A stretch of DNA of 37,348 nucleotides from Oscillospiraceae bacterium (GCA_015066515.1 SVOH01000015.1:1-37348), one strand, 5' to 3'; counted from the first letter of the stretch, positions 1-7,650 are shown. The notes: generated by a model not told the origin, from the letters alone. Made by a program: numbers and translations.

Positions 1-69
1 GTTTTGAAACTAATATGATATAATAAGTCTTAAATAATAAAACTTTTTCATTTTTTAAGGACGATTACT

Positions 70-1509
70 ATGAAAAAAACCTATATAACATCTATGCCCG
101 ACCATATTGGTGCTTTTTTGAAAGCCAGTGAGTGTTTTTCCTCATTAGGAATCAATATAACCCGAGTAAATTATAATAAGGCTATTGACACCCACATATT
201 GTTTATTGATGCTGATGGCACAGAAGAACAACTTAAAAAAGCGGATTTGGAGCTTGAAAAAATCGGATACTTAGACAATGACGACTCCAACAAAACAAGT
301 GTTGTTTTATTAGAATTTTGTTTAAAAGATGTTCCCGGAAGTGTTACAGATATACTTAAACTTATAAGTGAATTTAATTTCAATATTTCTTATATAAATT
401 CACAAGAAAACGGAACAGATTATCAATATTTTAAAATGGGATTATATGTTGATGATTCTGATAAAATTGCCTATTTTTTAAGTCAAGCAGAAAAGTTATG
501 CAAGGTGCGAGTAATTGATTATAATCGCTCTAAGAATGTGTACGATAACAGTATTTTCTATAACACCTATGTTTTGGGTTTATCACAAATGATGGGTCTG
601 TCCGCAGATGAAAAGCAAGAACTTTTAATAAATGTTAATCTTGCTATGCAAACATTAGATGAAAAAGGTTTATCGCCTTATAGAACATTTGACAGTATAA
701 GTAAGTTTGCTGAACTTTTAAGTGTTTCAAAAGGAAAAAACTTTTCACCACGTATAAGCACACAAAAAATTTCCGAAAGCACTGAAATAATTTTAGTTGA
801 GCCGCCCTGTGGAAGCAACACAATAATCATAAAAAGTAATGGCGAGTATCTATTTATTGATAGTGGATATGCTTGTTATCAAAACGAAATGGTTAATATA
901 TTTAACAAAATTATTCCTGAATTTAGTACTATAAAAAAGAAAATACTTATCACCCATGCGGATGTAGACCATTGCGGACTCTTGCCGATTTTTGATGAGG
1001 TAATTACAAACGAAAAAACGGCTGAATGCTTAGAAAAAGAATATAATGGACTTGACGGATACCGAGAGGAAAATCCTTTACATAAGCCGTATATTAACAT
1101 TTGCAAAATTATTACTGAGTACAAGCCAATAAATCCCGAAAAGGTTGTTAAATTTTGGAAAAGTGCACAAACAAATGATAAGCCGCTTACCCAAATAGGT
1201 TTTTATAATTTTGGTGAGCTAAACTTTGAAGTGTATGAAGGAAAAGGCGGACATCTACCTGGGGAAATCGTTTTAATAGATTATGAAAATCACATTGCGA
1301 TTACAGGAGATATTTATATCAACACACATGGCCTTACTGCTGAACAAGAAAAATATAACAGATACGCACCAATACTAATGACATCGGTTGATACTGACCC
1401 AAAATTATGTTCAGAAGAAAGAAATGCTATTTTACAACGATTGGGCGTAGGAAAGTGGCAGATTTTTGGAGCGCACGGTTTTAAAAAGGATTATTCAGTA
1501 AATTTATAG
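70..1509 (+). CDS. ACT-ACT-metallo-beta-lactamase fold protein
   Basis: This 479-aa protein appears to have three parts. Residues about 1-70 and 75-150 look like two tandem ACT-type regulatory domains (PDHIGAFLKASECFSSLGIN and DVPGSVTDILKLISEFNFN are ACT-like beta-alpha starts). Residues about 235-479 form a metallo-beta-lactamase (MBL) fold. Visible MBL signatures are H296-A-D298-V-D300-H301, a GGH at 395, TGD with D414, and GAHG with H469. The first motif is HxDxDH rather than the usual HxHxDH, so one zinc-1 ligand is changed. ACT domains usually bind amino acids or other small effectors, so a ligand-controlled hydrolase is plausible, but the substrate cannot be told. No signal peptide is visible, so it is probably cytosolic. 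The start has an AAGGA site 8 nt upstream and a TATAAT box at 19-24. It is a single gene with its own terminator. Confidence is high in the domains and low in the function. Confidence 0.8.
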   Translation: MKKTYITSMPDHIGAFLKASECFSSLGINITRVNYNKAIDTHILFIDADGTEEQLKKADLELEKIGYLDNDDSNKTSVVLLEFCLKDVPGSVTDILKLISEFNFNISYINSQENGTDYQYFKMGLYVDDSDKIAYFLSQAEKLCKVRVIDYNRSKNVYDNSIFYNTYVLGLSQMMGLSADEKQELLINVNLAMQTLDEKGLSPYRTFDSISKFAELLSVSKGKNFSPRISTQKISESTEIILVEPPCGSNTIIIKSNGEYLFIDSGYACYQNEMVNIFNKIIPEFSTIKKKILITHADVDHCGLLPIFDEVITNEKTAECLEKEYNGLDGYREENPLHKPYINICKIITEYKPINPEKVVKFWKSAQTNDKPLTQIGFYNFGELNFEVYEGKGGHLPGEIVLIDYENHIAITGDIYINTHGLTAEQEKYNRYAPILMTSVDTDPKLCSEERNAILQRLGVGKWQIFGAHGFKKDYSVNL

Positions 1510-1604
1510 TTTTATCTTTAGTAAATATTATATTTCCCCTTTTGCGTACTGCACCACTTGGCCGACATAAAGGAATCTAAATAATTAGGTTTACAAAATA
1601 ATTT

Positions 1605-1634
1605 ATCCCCTTGGATTTCTCCAAGGGGATTTTT
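1605..1634 (+). terminator. Rho-independent terminator
   Basis: A perfect 10-bp stem (1605-1614 with 1621-1630, 6-nt loop) is followed by a T run on the plus strand. It lies about 95 nt after the ACT-MBL gene and ends close to the convergent GH63-type gene. The stretch 1510-1600 between them shows nothing recognisable. Confidence 0.8.
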
Positions 1635-1650
1635 ATATGTGTATAATTTT

Positions 1651-2895
1651 TTACACAAAAAATTCTTCTATTACGTCTTTACCGTCAAGATATTCTAACA
1701 TATTAAAGCCGAGTAGGTTCCAGCTTGAAAAGCCTTTATTAAAAATGCCCTCACCTGTTTCGGGATCATAATATTCGTGAAAAGCACCGTTCTTTTCAAA
1801 ATCAAGTGCTAAAAGGTCAAGAGTTTTTGTTGCTAATTCTTTTGCTTCGGCTTTATAGCCATATCGGTCAAGCGCCTTAAACACAAAGTAGTTAGAAAGT
1901 ATCCAAACGCCACCCTGCCAGCTTGATGGATTGCCTGTGCCTACAAGGCGGTACATTTTTTCATATTTTGAAAGACTTCTTACGCCATACGGTGCCCAAA
2001 ATCCATTTTCATCTAAAAGATTTTCTTTTACAATTCTTTCAGCCTGTTCTTTGGTTGGAATACCCGCCCAAAGCGGTAAAAAGTTGCTCCAACAACCAAG
2101 ACGTTGAATAAGTGTAGAATAATGTCTTGGCGCGCCCGAATGTAACCAAACATCTTTATCAATAGGACGAAGATTAATATCGCAACTGTAGTACGTGCCA
2201 TCCTTTTCGTCATAGCAATGCTCGTTTATTGCATTTTTAAGCTCAAGTTGTCTTGTTTTATAATATTTTGCATCTTCGGCATTGCCGATAAAATCAGCCA
2301 AGTGTGCCATTGCGCCGAGTTCCATATACATTAAACTATTAATATAAATAGAAGCCGAGCTATTATCGGGGCGGTAGAAGGTTGATGGGTCATTATCTGC
2401 ACCGATAGCAAAATCATCAAAGAAATAAAACAGTCCGCTTTCATGCTTAGCATTGTTTTCATAAAAACTGTTAAATGCTTTAAGCTTTGGAAAAATTTCT
2501 TTTACCCATTTCTTGTCGGGATTATATTTATTGATAAAAGCAACGTGTTGCGCGAGAACAGGTTTGTGTATATTTCTATGTGGCACAAAGTTGCAAAAGT
2601 TTTTTGTTTTATCTGCAAAAATTACAATTTCAATGCTGCCGTCGTCCTTTTGCTCATTTAAAAAGTTCATTACAGAACCTTTTTCGTACGGTAGCAATTC
2701 ATCCTGCTTATTTTGATATACAGCAATTTGCCGCAAAGCGATATTATTTACCCAATTGCCCCAGTCCCAAAGCTGTGACGGGTAACTACTGTTACCGGTT
2801 ACAACAATACAAGGATGTTCAAAATCTCCATATGGCTTTGCCCATAAAATTTTCGATAAATTTAACATATAGTCTTTTAATGCTTCGTATTTCAA
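1651..2895 (-). CDS. GH63-type (alpha/alpha)6 glycosidase, mannosyl/glucosylglycerate hydrolase-like
   Basis: This 414-aa protein resembles the catalytic (alpha/alpha)6 barrel of the GH63/trehalase clan. Visible motifs are WDWGNW at 43-48, GADNDPS at 165-171 (general acid Asp region), PSSWQGGVW at 323-331, HEYYDPETG at 373-381 (Glu374 as likely general base) and GFSSWN at 388-393. The short length and motif set resemble bacterial mannosylglycerate/glucosylglycerate hydrolases more than full eukaryotic-type glucosidases. There is no signal peptide, so it probably acts in the cytoplasm on a compatible solute or a small oligosaccharide. The start is TTG at 2895, chosen because GAGGTGA lies about 6 nt upstream and no ATG fits. 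It is monocistronic from the promoter at 2918-2946. The substrate is an inference; other alpha-glucosidase activities remain possible. Confidence 0.75.
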   Translation of the reverse strand: MKYEALKDYMLNLSKILWAKPYGDFEHPCIVVTGNSSYPSQLWDWGNWVNNIALRQIAVYQNKQDELLPYEKGSVMNFLNEQKDDGSIEIVIFADKTKNFCNFVPHRNIHKPVLAQHVAFINKYNPDKKWVKEIFPKLKAFNSFYENNAKHESGLFYFFDDFAIGADNDPSTFYRPDNSSASIYINSLMYMELGAMAHLADFIGNAEDAKYYKTRQLELKNAINEHCYDEKDGTYYSCDINLRPIDKDVWLHSGAPRHYSTLIQRLGCWSNFLPLWAGIPTKEQAERIVKENLLDENGFWAPYGVRSLSKYEKMYRLVGTGNPSSWQGGVWILSNYFVFKALDRYGYKAEAKELATKTLDLLALDFEKNGAFHEYYDPETGEGIFNKGFSSWNLLGFNMLEYLDGKDVIEEFFV

Positions 2896-2917
2896 TTAAA
2901 ATCACCTCGTATATAAA

Positions 2918-2946
2918 AGTATAACATAATAGTAATAGTTTTACAA
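2918..2946 (-). promoter_or_regulatory. Sigma-A promoter of the GH63-type gene
   Basis: On the minus strand, TTGTAA (2941-2946) and TATACT (2918-2923) are separated by 17 nt, about 25 nt upstream of the TTG start. Confidence 0.6.
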
Positions 2947-2954
2947 ATAATTGA

Positions 2955-2987
2955 CATTGCACTTTTAAAGTGAATCATTGTACTTTT
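2955..2987. promoter_or_regulatory. Candidate regulator site: direct repeats plus palindrome
   Basis: CATTGYACTTTT occurs at 2955-2966 and 2976-2987, exactly 21 bp apart (two helical turns). The first copy overlaps the perfect 13-nt palindrome CACTTTTAAAGTG at 2960-2972. The block lies immediately upstream of the -35 box of the GH63-type gene, the position typical of an activator site. The binding protein is unknown. Confidence 0.35.
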
Positions 2988-3070
2988 CTAGCAAATTATT
3001 GTAAATAGTTATCTCAACATTATTGCATTTTGCAGAAAATATTTAACTCTGAAATATATTTTCCTATAAA

Positions 3071-3112
3071 AATAACAAAAGAACCCCCACCTTAATCGGT
3101 GGGGGTTCTTTT
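3071..3112 (-). terminator. Rho-independent terminator of the 68-aa gene
   Basis: A 15-bp GC-rich stem (3077-3091 with 3098-3112, 6-nt loop) overlaps the stop codon of the 68-aa gene and is followed by a U-rich run in the minus-strand RNA. Confidence 0.85.
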
Positions 3113-3317
3113 ACTCTGATTTTCTTTCAAGCTCGATGGCAAGAACATTACGGTAAAGACCCTTAAATTGTAATTGAGCTCTTTCAAGAGCCTGTGGTGA
3201 AATTTTACCCTCATCACGCAATTTGCGTAAATGCTTTGCCTTTTTTTCAAGGCGATTAAATTCGCGATTGATGTTACCAAGCGCCATAGAAGCTGTTGGA
3301 TCTGAATAATAACCCAT
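3111..3317 (-). CDS. Small helical protein of unknown function (68 aa)
   Basis: I do not recognise this 68-aa protein. It is strongly charged and probably all helical after an N-terminal MGYYSDPTASMALGNINREF segment. A Lys/Arg-rich stretch follows (LEKKAKHLRKLRDEG), then a second amphipathic helix. It has no Cys, no signal peptide and no membrane segment. It is very likely expressed: AGGAGG lies 8 nt before the ATG, a consensus sigma-A promoter sits at 3447-3475, and a dedicated strong terminator overlaps its stop codon. The 5' leader of about 120 nt can fold in two competing ways around the ribosome binding site (see that feature). The basic N-terminal helix could suit an RNA- or ribosome-associated protein, but that is a guess. 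Confidence 0.75.
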   Translation of the reverse strand: MGYYSDPTASMALGNINREFNRLEKKAKHLRKLRDEGKISPQALERAQLQFKGLYRNVLAIELERKSE

Positions 3318-3440
3318 AGTTATTACCTCCTGAAAATATTAAATTTTTGTCAGGAAGGCATAAAAAAAGCCTATCCTACGAAATGGTAGAATTCTCCCTT
3401 GGAATTCGTACCATCTTGTAAAATAAGCGCTAAATTTTAT
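3318..3440 (-). promoter_or_regulatory. Structured 5' leader, candidate translational switch
   Basis: The minus-strand leader contains a strong hairpin: AUGGUA-C-GAAUUC, loop CAAGGGA, GAAUUC-UACCAU (3383-3414). It also contains a segment GCCUUCCUGA (3350-3359) with two possible partners. It can pair with upstream AGGAUAGGC (3369-3377) across a U-rich loop, or with downstream UCAGGAGG (3326-3333), which is the ribosome binding site of the 68-aa gene. The two pairings exclude each other, so one fold exposes the RBS and the other hides it. I could not match it to a riboswitch class I know; T-box, purine, THF, preQ1 and fluoride signatures are absent. Confidence 0.5.
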
Positions 3441-3446
3441 GTGTTT

Positions 3447-3475
3447 ATATTAGCATGCATATATTATATTGTCAA
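3447..3475 (-). promoter_or_regulatory. Consensus sigma-A promoter for leader and 68-aa gene
   Basis: TTGACA (3470-3475) and TAATAT (3447-3452) on the minus strand are separated by exactly 17 nt. The predicted transcription start is near 3440. Confidence 0.8.
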
Positions 3476-3520
3476 GTAAAATTTCAAATTTAAAAAAATT
3501 ATATTTTTCATTGATTTTTA

Positions 3521-3548
3521 TTGCATTTCGTTAAATTTACCGTATAAT
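3521..3548 (+). promoter_or_regulatory. Promoter of the purine permease operon
   Basis: TTGCAT (3521-3526) and TATAAT (3543-3548) are separated by 16 nt. The resulting leader is only about 45 nt, too short for a purine riboswitch. Confidence 0.6.
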
Positions 3549-3552
3549 TAGA

Positions 3553-3568
3553 ATGTGTGGCAACACAT
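3553..3568 (+). promoter_or_regulatory. Inverted repeat at the permease transcription start
   Basis: ATGTGT-GGCA-ACACAT is a perfect 6-bp inverted repeat just after the -10 box and near the predicted transcription start. It could be an operator or a small 5' hairpin; no regulator is assigned. Confidence 0.3.
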
Positions 3569-3598
3569 AAATAATATTATGGGGGTTTGTAATTTAAA

Positions 3599-4963
3599 AT
3601 GTTGGAAAAAATATTTAAATTAAAACAACACAAAACAAATGTTAAAACCGAAGTTATTGCCGGTATTACTACCTTTATGACCATGGCGTATATATTGGCT
3701 GTAAACCCAAGCATTCTTGCAGATGCAGGTATGGATCCTACAGCTGTATTACTTGCAACAGCTATTGCTTCTTTTCTAGGCACAGCTTGTATGGCACTTA
3801 TGGCAAATAAACCATTTGCACTGTCAGCCGGTATGGGTCTTAACGCATACCTTGCATATACCGTTGTAATTGGTATGGGTTATAGCTGGCAGATTGCTTT
3901 ACTAGCTGTTTTTATTGAAGGACTTATATTTATAGTATTATCACTTACAAATGTACGCGAAGCAATTTTCAATGCAATTCCTCTAACCTTAAAACGAGGC
4001 GTTTCGGTTGGTATTGGCTTGTTTATTGCTTTTATCGGTTTACAAAATGCAGGACTATCTGTAGATTCATCAACATTGGTAACAATTACAAACTTTACCG
4101 ATAACTTTACAACACACGGTATATGTGCACTTTTGGCTATTGTTGGACTATTACTTACAGCTGTTTTACATGTATTAAAGGTTAAAGGTGCTATTTTAAT
4201 TGGTATAGTGGGCACATGGCTAATTGGTATAATTTGTCAATTAATTGGTATATATGTACCCACACCAGATGCAGGGTTTTACTCACTTATTCCTACAAGC
4301 TTTATTTCTGCCGATTTTTCAAAGCTTGGCGAGACATTTGGTCAATGCTTTAAAGTTAATTTCAGCGATATAAAAATTACCGAATTCATTGTTGTTATTT
4401 TTGCATTCTTATTTGTTGACCTATTTGATACACTTGGCACACTTATTGGTGTTGCAACCAAAGCTAATATGCTTGATGAAAAAGGACAACTTCCCGGCAT
4501 TCGTCCGGCACTTTTATCTGATGCTATTGGTACATCTGCAGGTGCAGTATTAGGAACATCGACCGTTACAACATTTGTTGAATCGGCATCCGGTGTTTCT
4601 GCTGGTGGGCGTACAGGACTTACTGCAATGGTTACAGGTTTGTTGTTCTTGCTCTCTACCCTATTTGCTCCGCTATTTACTACTATACCATCTTTTGCAA
4701 CCGCACCGGCACTTATTATGGTAGGTTTCTTGATGGTAAGCTCTGTTACAGAAATACGTTTTGACGAAGACAATTTAACAGAAGCAATTCCTGCTTATAT
4801 AGCAATTATAGCAATGCCGTTATTCTATAGTATTTCAGAAGGTATTAGCCTTGGAATTATTTCATATGTTGTACTAAATGTTTGCACCGGTAAAGCCAAA
4901 AAGGTTAAACCACTTATGTACATACTTGCAGTATTATTCATACTCAAATATATATTCTTATAA
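3599..4963 (+). CDS. NCS2/AzgA-type purine (adenine/guanine/hypoxanthine) permease
   Basis: This 454-aa integral membrane transporter of the NCS2 family, AzgA/PbuG branch, is predicted to import guanine, hypoxanthine or adenine by proton symport. The N-terminus reads KTEVIAGITTFMTMAYILAVNP, typical of the branch. It continues with SAGMGLNAYLAYTV, VDLFDTLGTLIGV and GTSTVTTFVESASGVSAGGRTGL, the conserved substrate-region segments of this branch. About 12-14 hydrophobic segments run along the whole length. The start ATG at 3599 has a GGGGGT site about 13 nt upstream. It is followed after 12 nt by a small ABM-domain gene, so the two are probably co-transcribed. Purine uptake fits the de novo purine operon nearby, but the two units have separate promoters. 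The exact base specificity cannot be read from the sequence. Confidence 0.9.
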   Translation: MLEKIFKLKQHKTNVKTEVIAGITTFMTMAYILAVNPSILADAGMDPTAVLLATAIASFLGTACMALMANKPFALSAGMGLNAYLAYTVVIGMGYSWQIALLAVFIEGLIFIVLSLTNVREAIFNAIPLTLKRGVSVGIGLFIAFIGLQNAGLSVDSSTLVTITNFTDNFTTHGICALLAIVGLLLTAVLHVLKVKGAILIGIVGTWLIGIICQLIGIYVPTPDAGFYSLIPTSFISADFSKLGETFGQCFKVNFSDIKITEFIVVIFAFLFVDLFDTLGTLIGVATKANMLDEKGQLPGIRPALLSDAIGTSAGAVLGTSTVTTFVESASGVSAGGRTGLTAMVTGLLFLLSTLFAPLFTTIPSFATAPALIMVGFLMVSSVTEIRFDEDNLTEAIPAYIAIIAMPLFYSISEGISLGIISYVVLNVCTGKAKKVKPLMYILAVLFILKYIFL

Positions 4964-4975
4964 TACGGTGATAAA

Positions 4976-5263
4976 ATGTATACTATATATGTGAAATTTA
5001 CTTGCTTACCTCAACGAAGAGAGGATTTTATTGAAAAGGTAAAATTAACCGGAATTCTTGATGCAATTCGCAAAGAAAACGGCTGCATAAAATACGATTA
5101 TTATTTGTCAGAAAAAGACCCCAACGAACTTCTGCTTATTGAGCAATGGGAAAGCAAACAACACCAACAAATACATATAAATCAGCCACATATGGAAACT
5201 TTACGAGAATTCAAAGGCAATTATATAACTAATACTGTTTTAGGTGAAATAGAACTCTTATAA
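4976..5263 (+). CDS. ABM-domain protein (putative quinol monooxygenase, YgiN-like)
   Basis: This 95-aa single-domain protein belongs to the antibiotic biosynthesis monooxygenase (ABM) dimeric alpha/beta-barrel family. The pattern YTIYVKFTCLPQRREDFIEK, NGCIKYDYYLSEKDPNELLL, EQWESKQHQQIH and QPHM is typical, with the conserved ExW and the His near the active pocket. Family members include quinol monooxygenases, heme-degrading proteins and many of unknown role, so the reaction is uncertain. It lies 12 nt after the purine permease on the same strand and is followed by a terminator, so it forms the second gene of that operon. A functional link to purine transport is not evident from the sequence. 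Confidence 0.8.
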   Translation: MYTIYVKFTCLPQRREDFIEKVKLTGILDAIRKENGCIKYDYYLSEKDPNELLLIEQWESKQHQQIHINQPHMETLREFKGNYITNTVLGEIELL

Positions 5264-5270
5264 AATTTAA

Positions 5271-5298
5271 AATCTCCCACTTTTGTGGGAGATTTTTT
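5271..5298. terminator. Bidirectional terminator between convergent operons
   Basis: The 10-bp stem AATCTCCCAC/GTGGGAGATT with a TTTT loop has T runs on both sides. It serves the permease-ABM operon (+) and the GH20-like gene (-). Confidence 0.8.
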
Positions 5299-6898
5299 AA
5301 TACAAGAAATCAAACATATTTGTTGAAACATTATTTCGCCAGCAATTATAATTAATAATATTGTCGGTTATCGGAACGATATCCTCATCTAATTCAGGTA
5401 TTGAATCAATTTTACCGTCCTTATAATCAATAAGTCTATCAAGACATGATTGCATACGAGTTATCAATCCACCTAAACGAATATCCTGAATATCAAAACC
5501 GTGAGGCTTATTTTCGATAAACCATTGATTTTGGAAAGCTTTATGGAATTCTTTGGTAAGCTTTATCATCTTTTTGTAATCTGCAATCACTGCATCTAAC
5601 TGTACTTTATCACCGCTATTATATGCATCACGTGTTCGAGTGCAAATATTAACTTTTACAGAAAGCAATTTACAAAGGCTTGCTAAATTGTCGAACAAAT
5701 AACCGTATTCTCCTGCTCTTCTCGAAGCAAGCTTTAATTTACGGGCAATTGATGCAAATTTTTCACAATATTCTGCCTTTTCAGTATTTTGGAATATTGA
5801 CATAAAGCAATCGGCATAAAGGAAATACTTTGATGGGTTTACAACCTTGTCAATATTTTCGATTCGGTTTGGAGCATCAAGCAACATAAAGTCATCATAT
5901 TTAACTCCAACCCACTCGTAGAATTTTTGCTTAATATCTGACATTTTTGTAATACCTTGTGCTATACATGCCGCATAACAAAGACTTGGTAAAACCGCGT
6001 AAGAAGAACATTCTGCGCCGTTGTCACCCCACATTGTAAAGAAAACGTCCTTTATACCGCCATCAATACAAGCTTTAACGGCAGGTTTGGTTGTACGAAT
6101 TGAAAAATAGTTGTGAGGTGCAAAACCCGACCATTTCCAAGCGCCGCCACCAAAAGCAATTTTATCACTTAACTGCTTGTGTCCTTTAATCATAGCGTCA
6201 TAGGTTTTCTTTTCGAGATTATAATAATCCCAATAAACAAGGGTTAATTTTTTAGGTATCTTTTCCTTGATGGTTTTATCAAATTTAGAAGACGTAGCAT
6301 AATAATTTCCACCGTTTGCAAGACGGTAGAACATATCACTCCACATCATAGGTTCAAAGCCGTATTTGTCTGCAATATCGCAAACTTTTACAAGGTGATT
6401 AAGTAAAATATCAAAACGGTCTTGCATACCGTGAAGTTCAAAATATTTGCCGCGACCAAGCATATGCGCCTCATCCATGCCGATATGTAATTTATCGGTT
6501 TTAAAGCACTCACGCAAGGACGCAAACATATGGTCAACAAGGTCATAAACTCTATCGTCACCTGCAAGCATTATATCGTCGGCATCCTTAATATCACCGC
6601 GCCATCTAAGAAAAGCCGCCATATGCGCAAGTGTTTGAATATTGGGAACCAATTCAACGCCAATACTATTGGCAAAGGTGTCAAGCTCTTTAAGCTCCTC
6701 CTTTGAATACTTTCCGCGAAGATAACCAAAATATGCTTCATCATTAACCTCATAGGTATCTTCCATATAAAGATGAACCTGATTATAACCCATTTTTGAA
6801 ATTATGCTTATAAATTTTTTAAGCTGATCAACTGTCATAACCGCATTACGTGAACAGTCAATCATAACACCGAATTTATTGAAATTCTCGATTGCCAT
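5297..6898 (-). CDS. GH20-like beta-N-acetylhexosaminidase
   Basis: This 533-aa protein has the GH20 catalytic TIM barrel. It includes the conserved Asp-Glu pair in HIGMDEAH (D142-E143), where the Asp orients the substrate acetamido group and the Glu is the general acid. Other family marks are MGYNQVHLYMEDTYEV near residue 36, VPNIQTLAHM at 84-93, MMWSDMFYR near 183 and a tryptophan-rich end strand (YWDYY, GGAWKWSGF). It has no signal peptide and lacks the usual N-terminal GH20 beta domain, starting directly at the barrel. It is therefore probably intracellular and acts on imported GlcNAc/GalNAc or glucosamine-type oligosaccharides. The C-terminal about 190 residues look helical and carry no known signature. 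It follows the HAD phosphatase gene by 12 nt, with an AAGGGG site before its ATG. Substrate specificity is inferred from family only. Confidence 0.8.
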   Translation of the reverse strand: MAIENFNKFGVMIDCSRNAVMTVDQLKKFISIISKMGYNQVHLYMEDTYEVNDEAYFGYLRGKYSKEELKELDTFANSIGVELVPNIQTLAHMAAFLRWRGDIKDADDIMLAGDDRVYDLVDHMFASLRECFKTDKLHIGMDEAHMLGRGKYFELHGMQDRFDILLNHLVKVCDIADKYGFEPMMWSDMFYRLANGGNYYATSSKFDKTIKEKIPKKLTLVYWDYYNLEKKTYDAMIKGHKQLSDKIAFGGGAWKWSGFAPHNYFSIRTTKPAVKACIDGGIKDVFFTMWGDNGAECSSYAVLPSLCYAACIAQGITKMSDIKQKFYEWVGVKYDDFMLLDAPNRIENIDKVVNPSKYFLYADCFMSIFQNTEKAEYCEKFASIARKLKLASRRAGEYGYLFDNLASLCKLLSVKVNICTRTRDAYNSGDKVQLDAVIADYKKMIKLTKEFHKAFQNQWFIENKPHGFDIQDIRLGGLITRMQSCLDRLIDYKDGKIDSIPELDEDIVPITDNIINYNCWRNNVSTNMFDFLY

Positions 6899-6910
6899 AA
6901 ATATTGCCCC

Positions 6911-7552
6911 TTATATGTATTTTATTATATCATTGATACTTTTGGCAATGTAGGTGGCACCAGCCGTTTCAAGCTCTTGAAGGTCACCATAGCCGAATAA
7001 AACGCCAATTGAATCAAGACCATTTTGGTTAGCGCCCTCTATATCGTGATGGCGATCTCCAATCATTACAACCTTTGATTTATCAGTAACGTTTAGTTTA
7101 TTAAGCGTATATGTAATAACATCTGCTTTTTTTGAGCGGCTTTCATCCATAGTTGCGGCACCAACAAAATCAAAATATTTCGTTAGGTCAAAATGCTCTA
7201 AAATACGAACAGCATATTGTTCGGGCTTTGATGTTGCAAGAGAAACTATACGCCCTGACTTTTTAATTTTTTCTAAAAGCTCCGGAATACCGTTAAACAT
7301 AGTGTTTTCAAAAATACCGGTAACACTGAAATATTCTCGGTAGTATTCTACCGCTTTAAGTCCATCCTTGTAACTCATATTATAATATTTCATAAAAGAA
7401 TCTATAAGTGGTGGACCGATAAAATTGTATAATTCTTTTTGGTCTTCAACTGTAATTCCAAATTTATTAAGAGCGTATGCAACTGAATTAGTTATTCCCT
7501 CTCCAGGATCAGTCAAGGTTCCATCTAAATCAAAAAGTAAAATATCATACAT
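6911..7552 (-). CDS. HAD-family phosphatase (phosphoglycolate phosphatase-like)
   Basis: This 213-aa HAD superfamily subfamily IA hydrolase shows all four motifs. DLDGTLTD (nucleophile D8 and D10) is motif I, LATSKP is the Ser/Thr motif II, Lys in the SRSKKAD region serves as motif III, and VVMIGDRHHDIEGA is motif IV. The helical cap sits between motifs I and II (residues about 15-85), as in Gph/PgmB/YjjG-type enzymes. These enzymes dephosphorylate small phosphorylated metabolites, and the substrate here is not predictable. It is the first gene of a two-gene operon with the GH20-like enzyme. The start ATG has a GGTGAT site about 5 nt upstream. Sugar-phosphate clean-up after glycan breakdown would fit the neighbour but is not shown. 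Confidence 0.85.
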   Translation of the reverse strand: MYDILLFDLDGTLTDPGEGITNSVAYALNKFGITVEDQKELYNFIGPPLIDSFMKYYNMSYKDGLKAVEYYREYFSVTGIFENTMFNGIPELLEKIKKSGRIVSLATSKPEQYAVRILEHFDLTKYFDFVGAATMDESRSKKADVITYTLNKLNVTDKSKVVMIGDRHHDIEGANQNGLDSIGVLFGYGDLQELETAGATYIAKSINDIIKYI

Positions 7553-7567
7553 AAAATCACCAAAATT

Positions 7568-7596
7568 ATTTTAACATAATGTTTTATAAAAAACAA
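7568..7596 (-). promoter_or_regulatory. Probable promoter of HAD-GH20 operon
   Basis: TTGTTT (7591-7596) and TAAAAT (7568-7573) on the minus strand are 17 nt apart, directly after the fhs terminator. The match is moderate. Confidence 0.4.
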
Positions 7597-7600
7597 CAAT

Positions 7601-7635
7601 AAAAACGCCTATTACAGCATTTTGTAATAGGCGTT
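7601..7635 (-). terminator. Terminator of the purine operon (after fhs)
   Basis: A 12-bp stem (7604-7615 with 7624-7635, 8-nt loop) is followed by a U run in the minus-strand RNA, 16 nt after the fhs stop codon. Confidence 0.85.
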
Positions 7636-7650
7636 AAATTATATTAATAA

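Noticed and set aside
1510-1604. Possible small RNA or gene between the ACT-MBL gene and its terminator
   Set aside because: No open frame with an RBS, promoter or clear fold was found in this 95-nt stretch.
3318-3440. T-box, THF, preQ1 or fluoride riboswitch in the 68-aa gene leader
   Set aside because: The hallmark conserved strings of these classes are not found, so it is reported only as an unassigned structured leader.
3480-3598. Possible purine riboswitch before the NCS2 permease
   Set aside because: A promoter at 3521-3548 leaves a leader of about 45 nt, and none of the conserved purine-aptamer loops are present.
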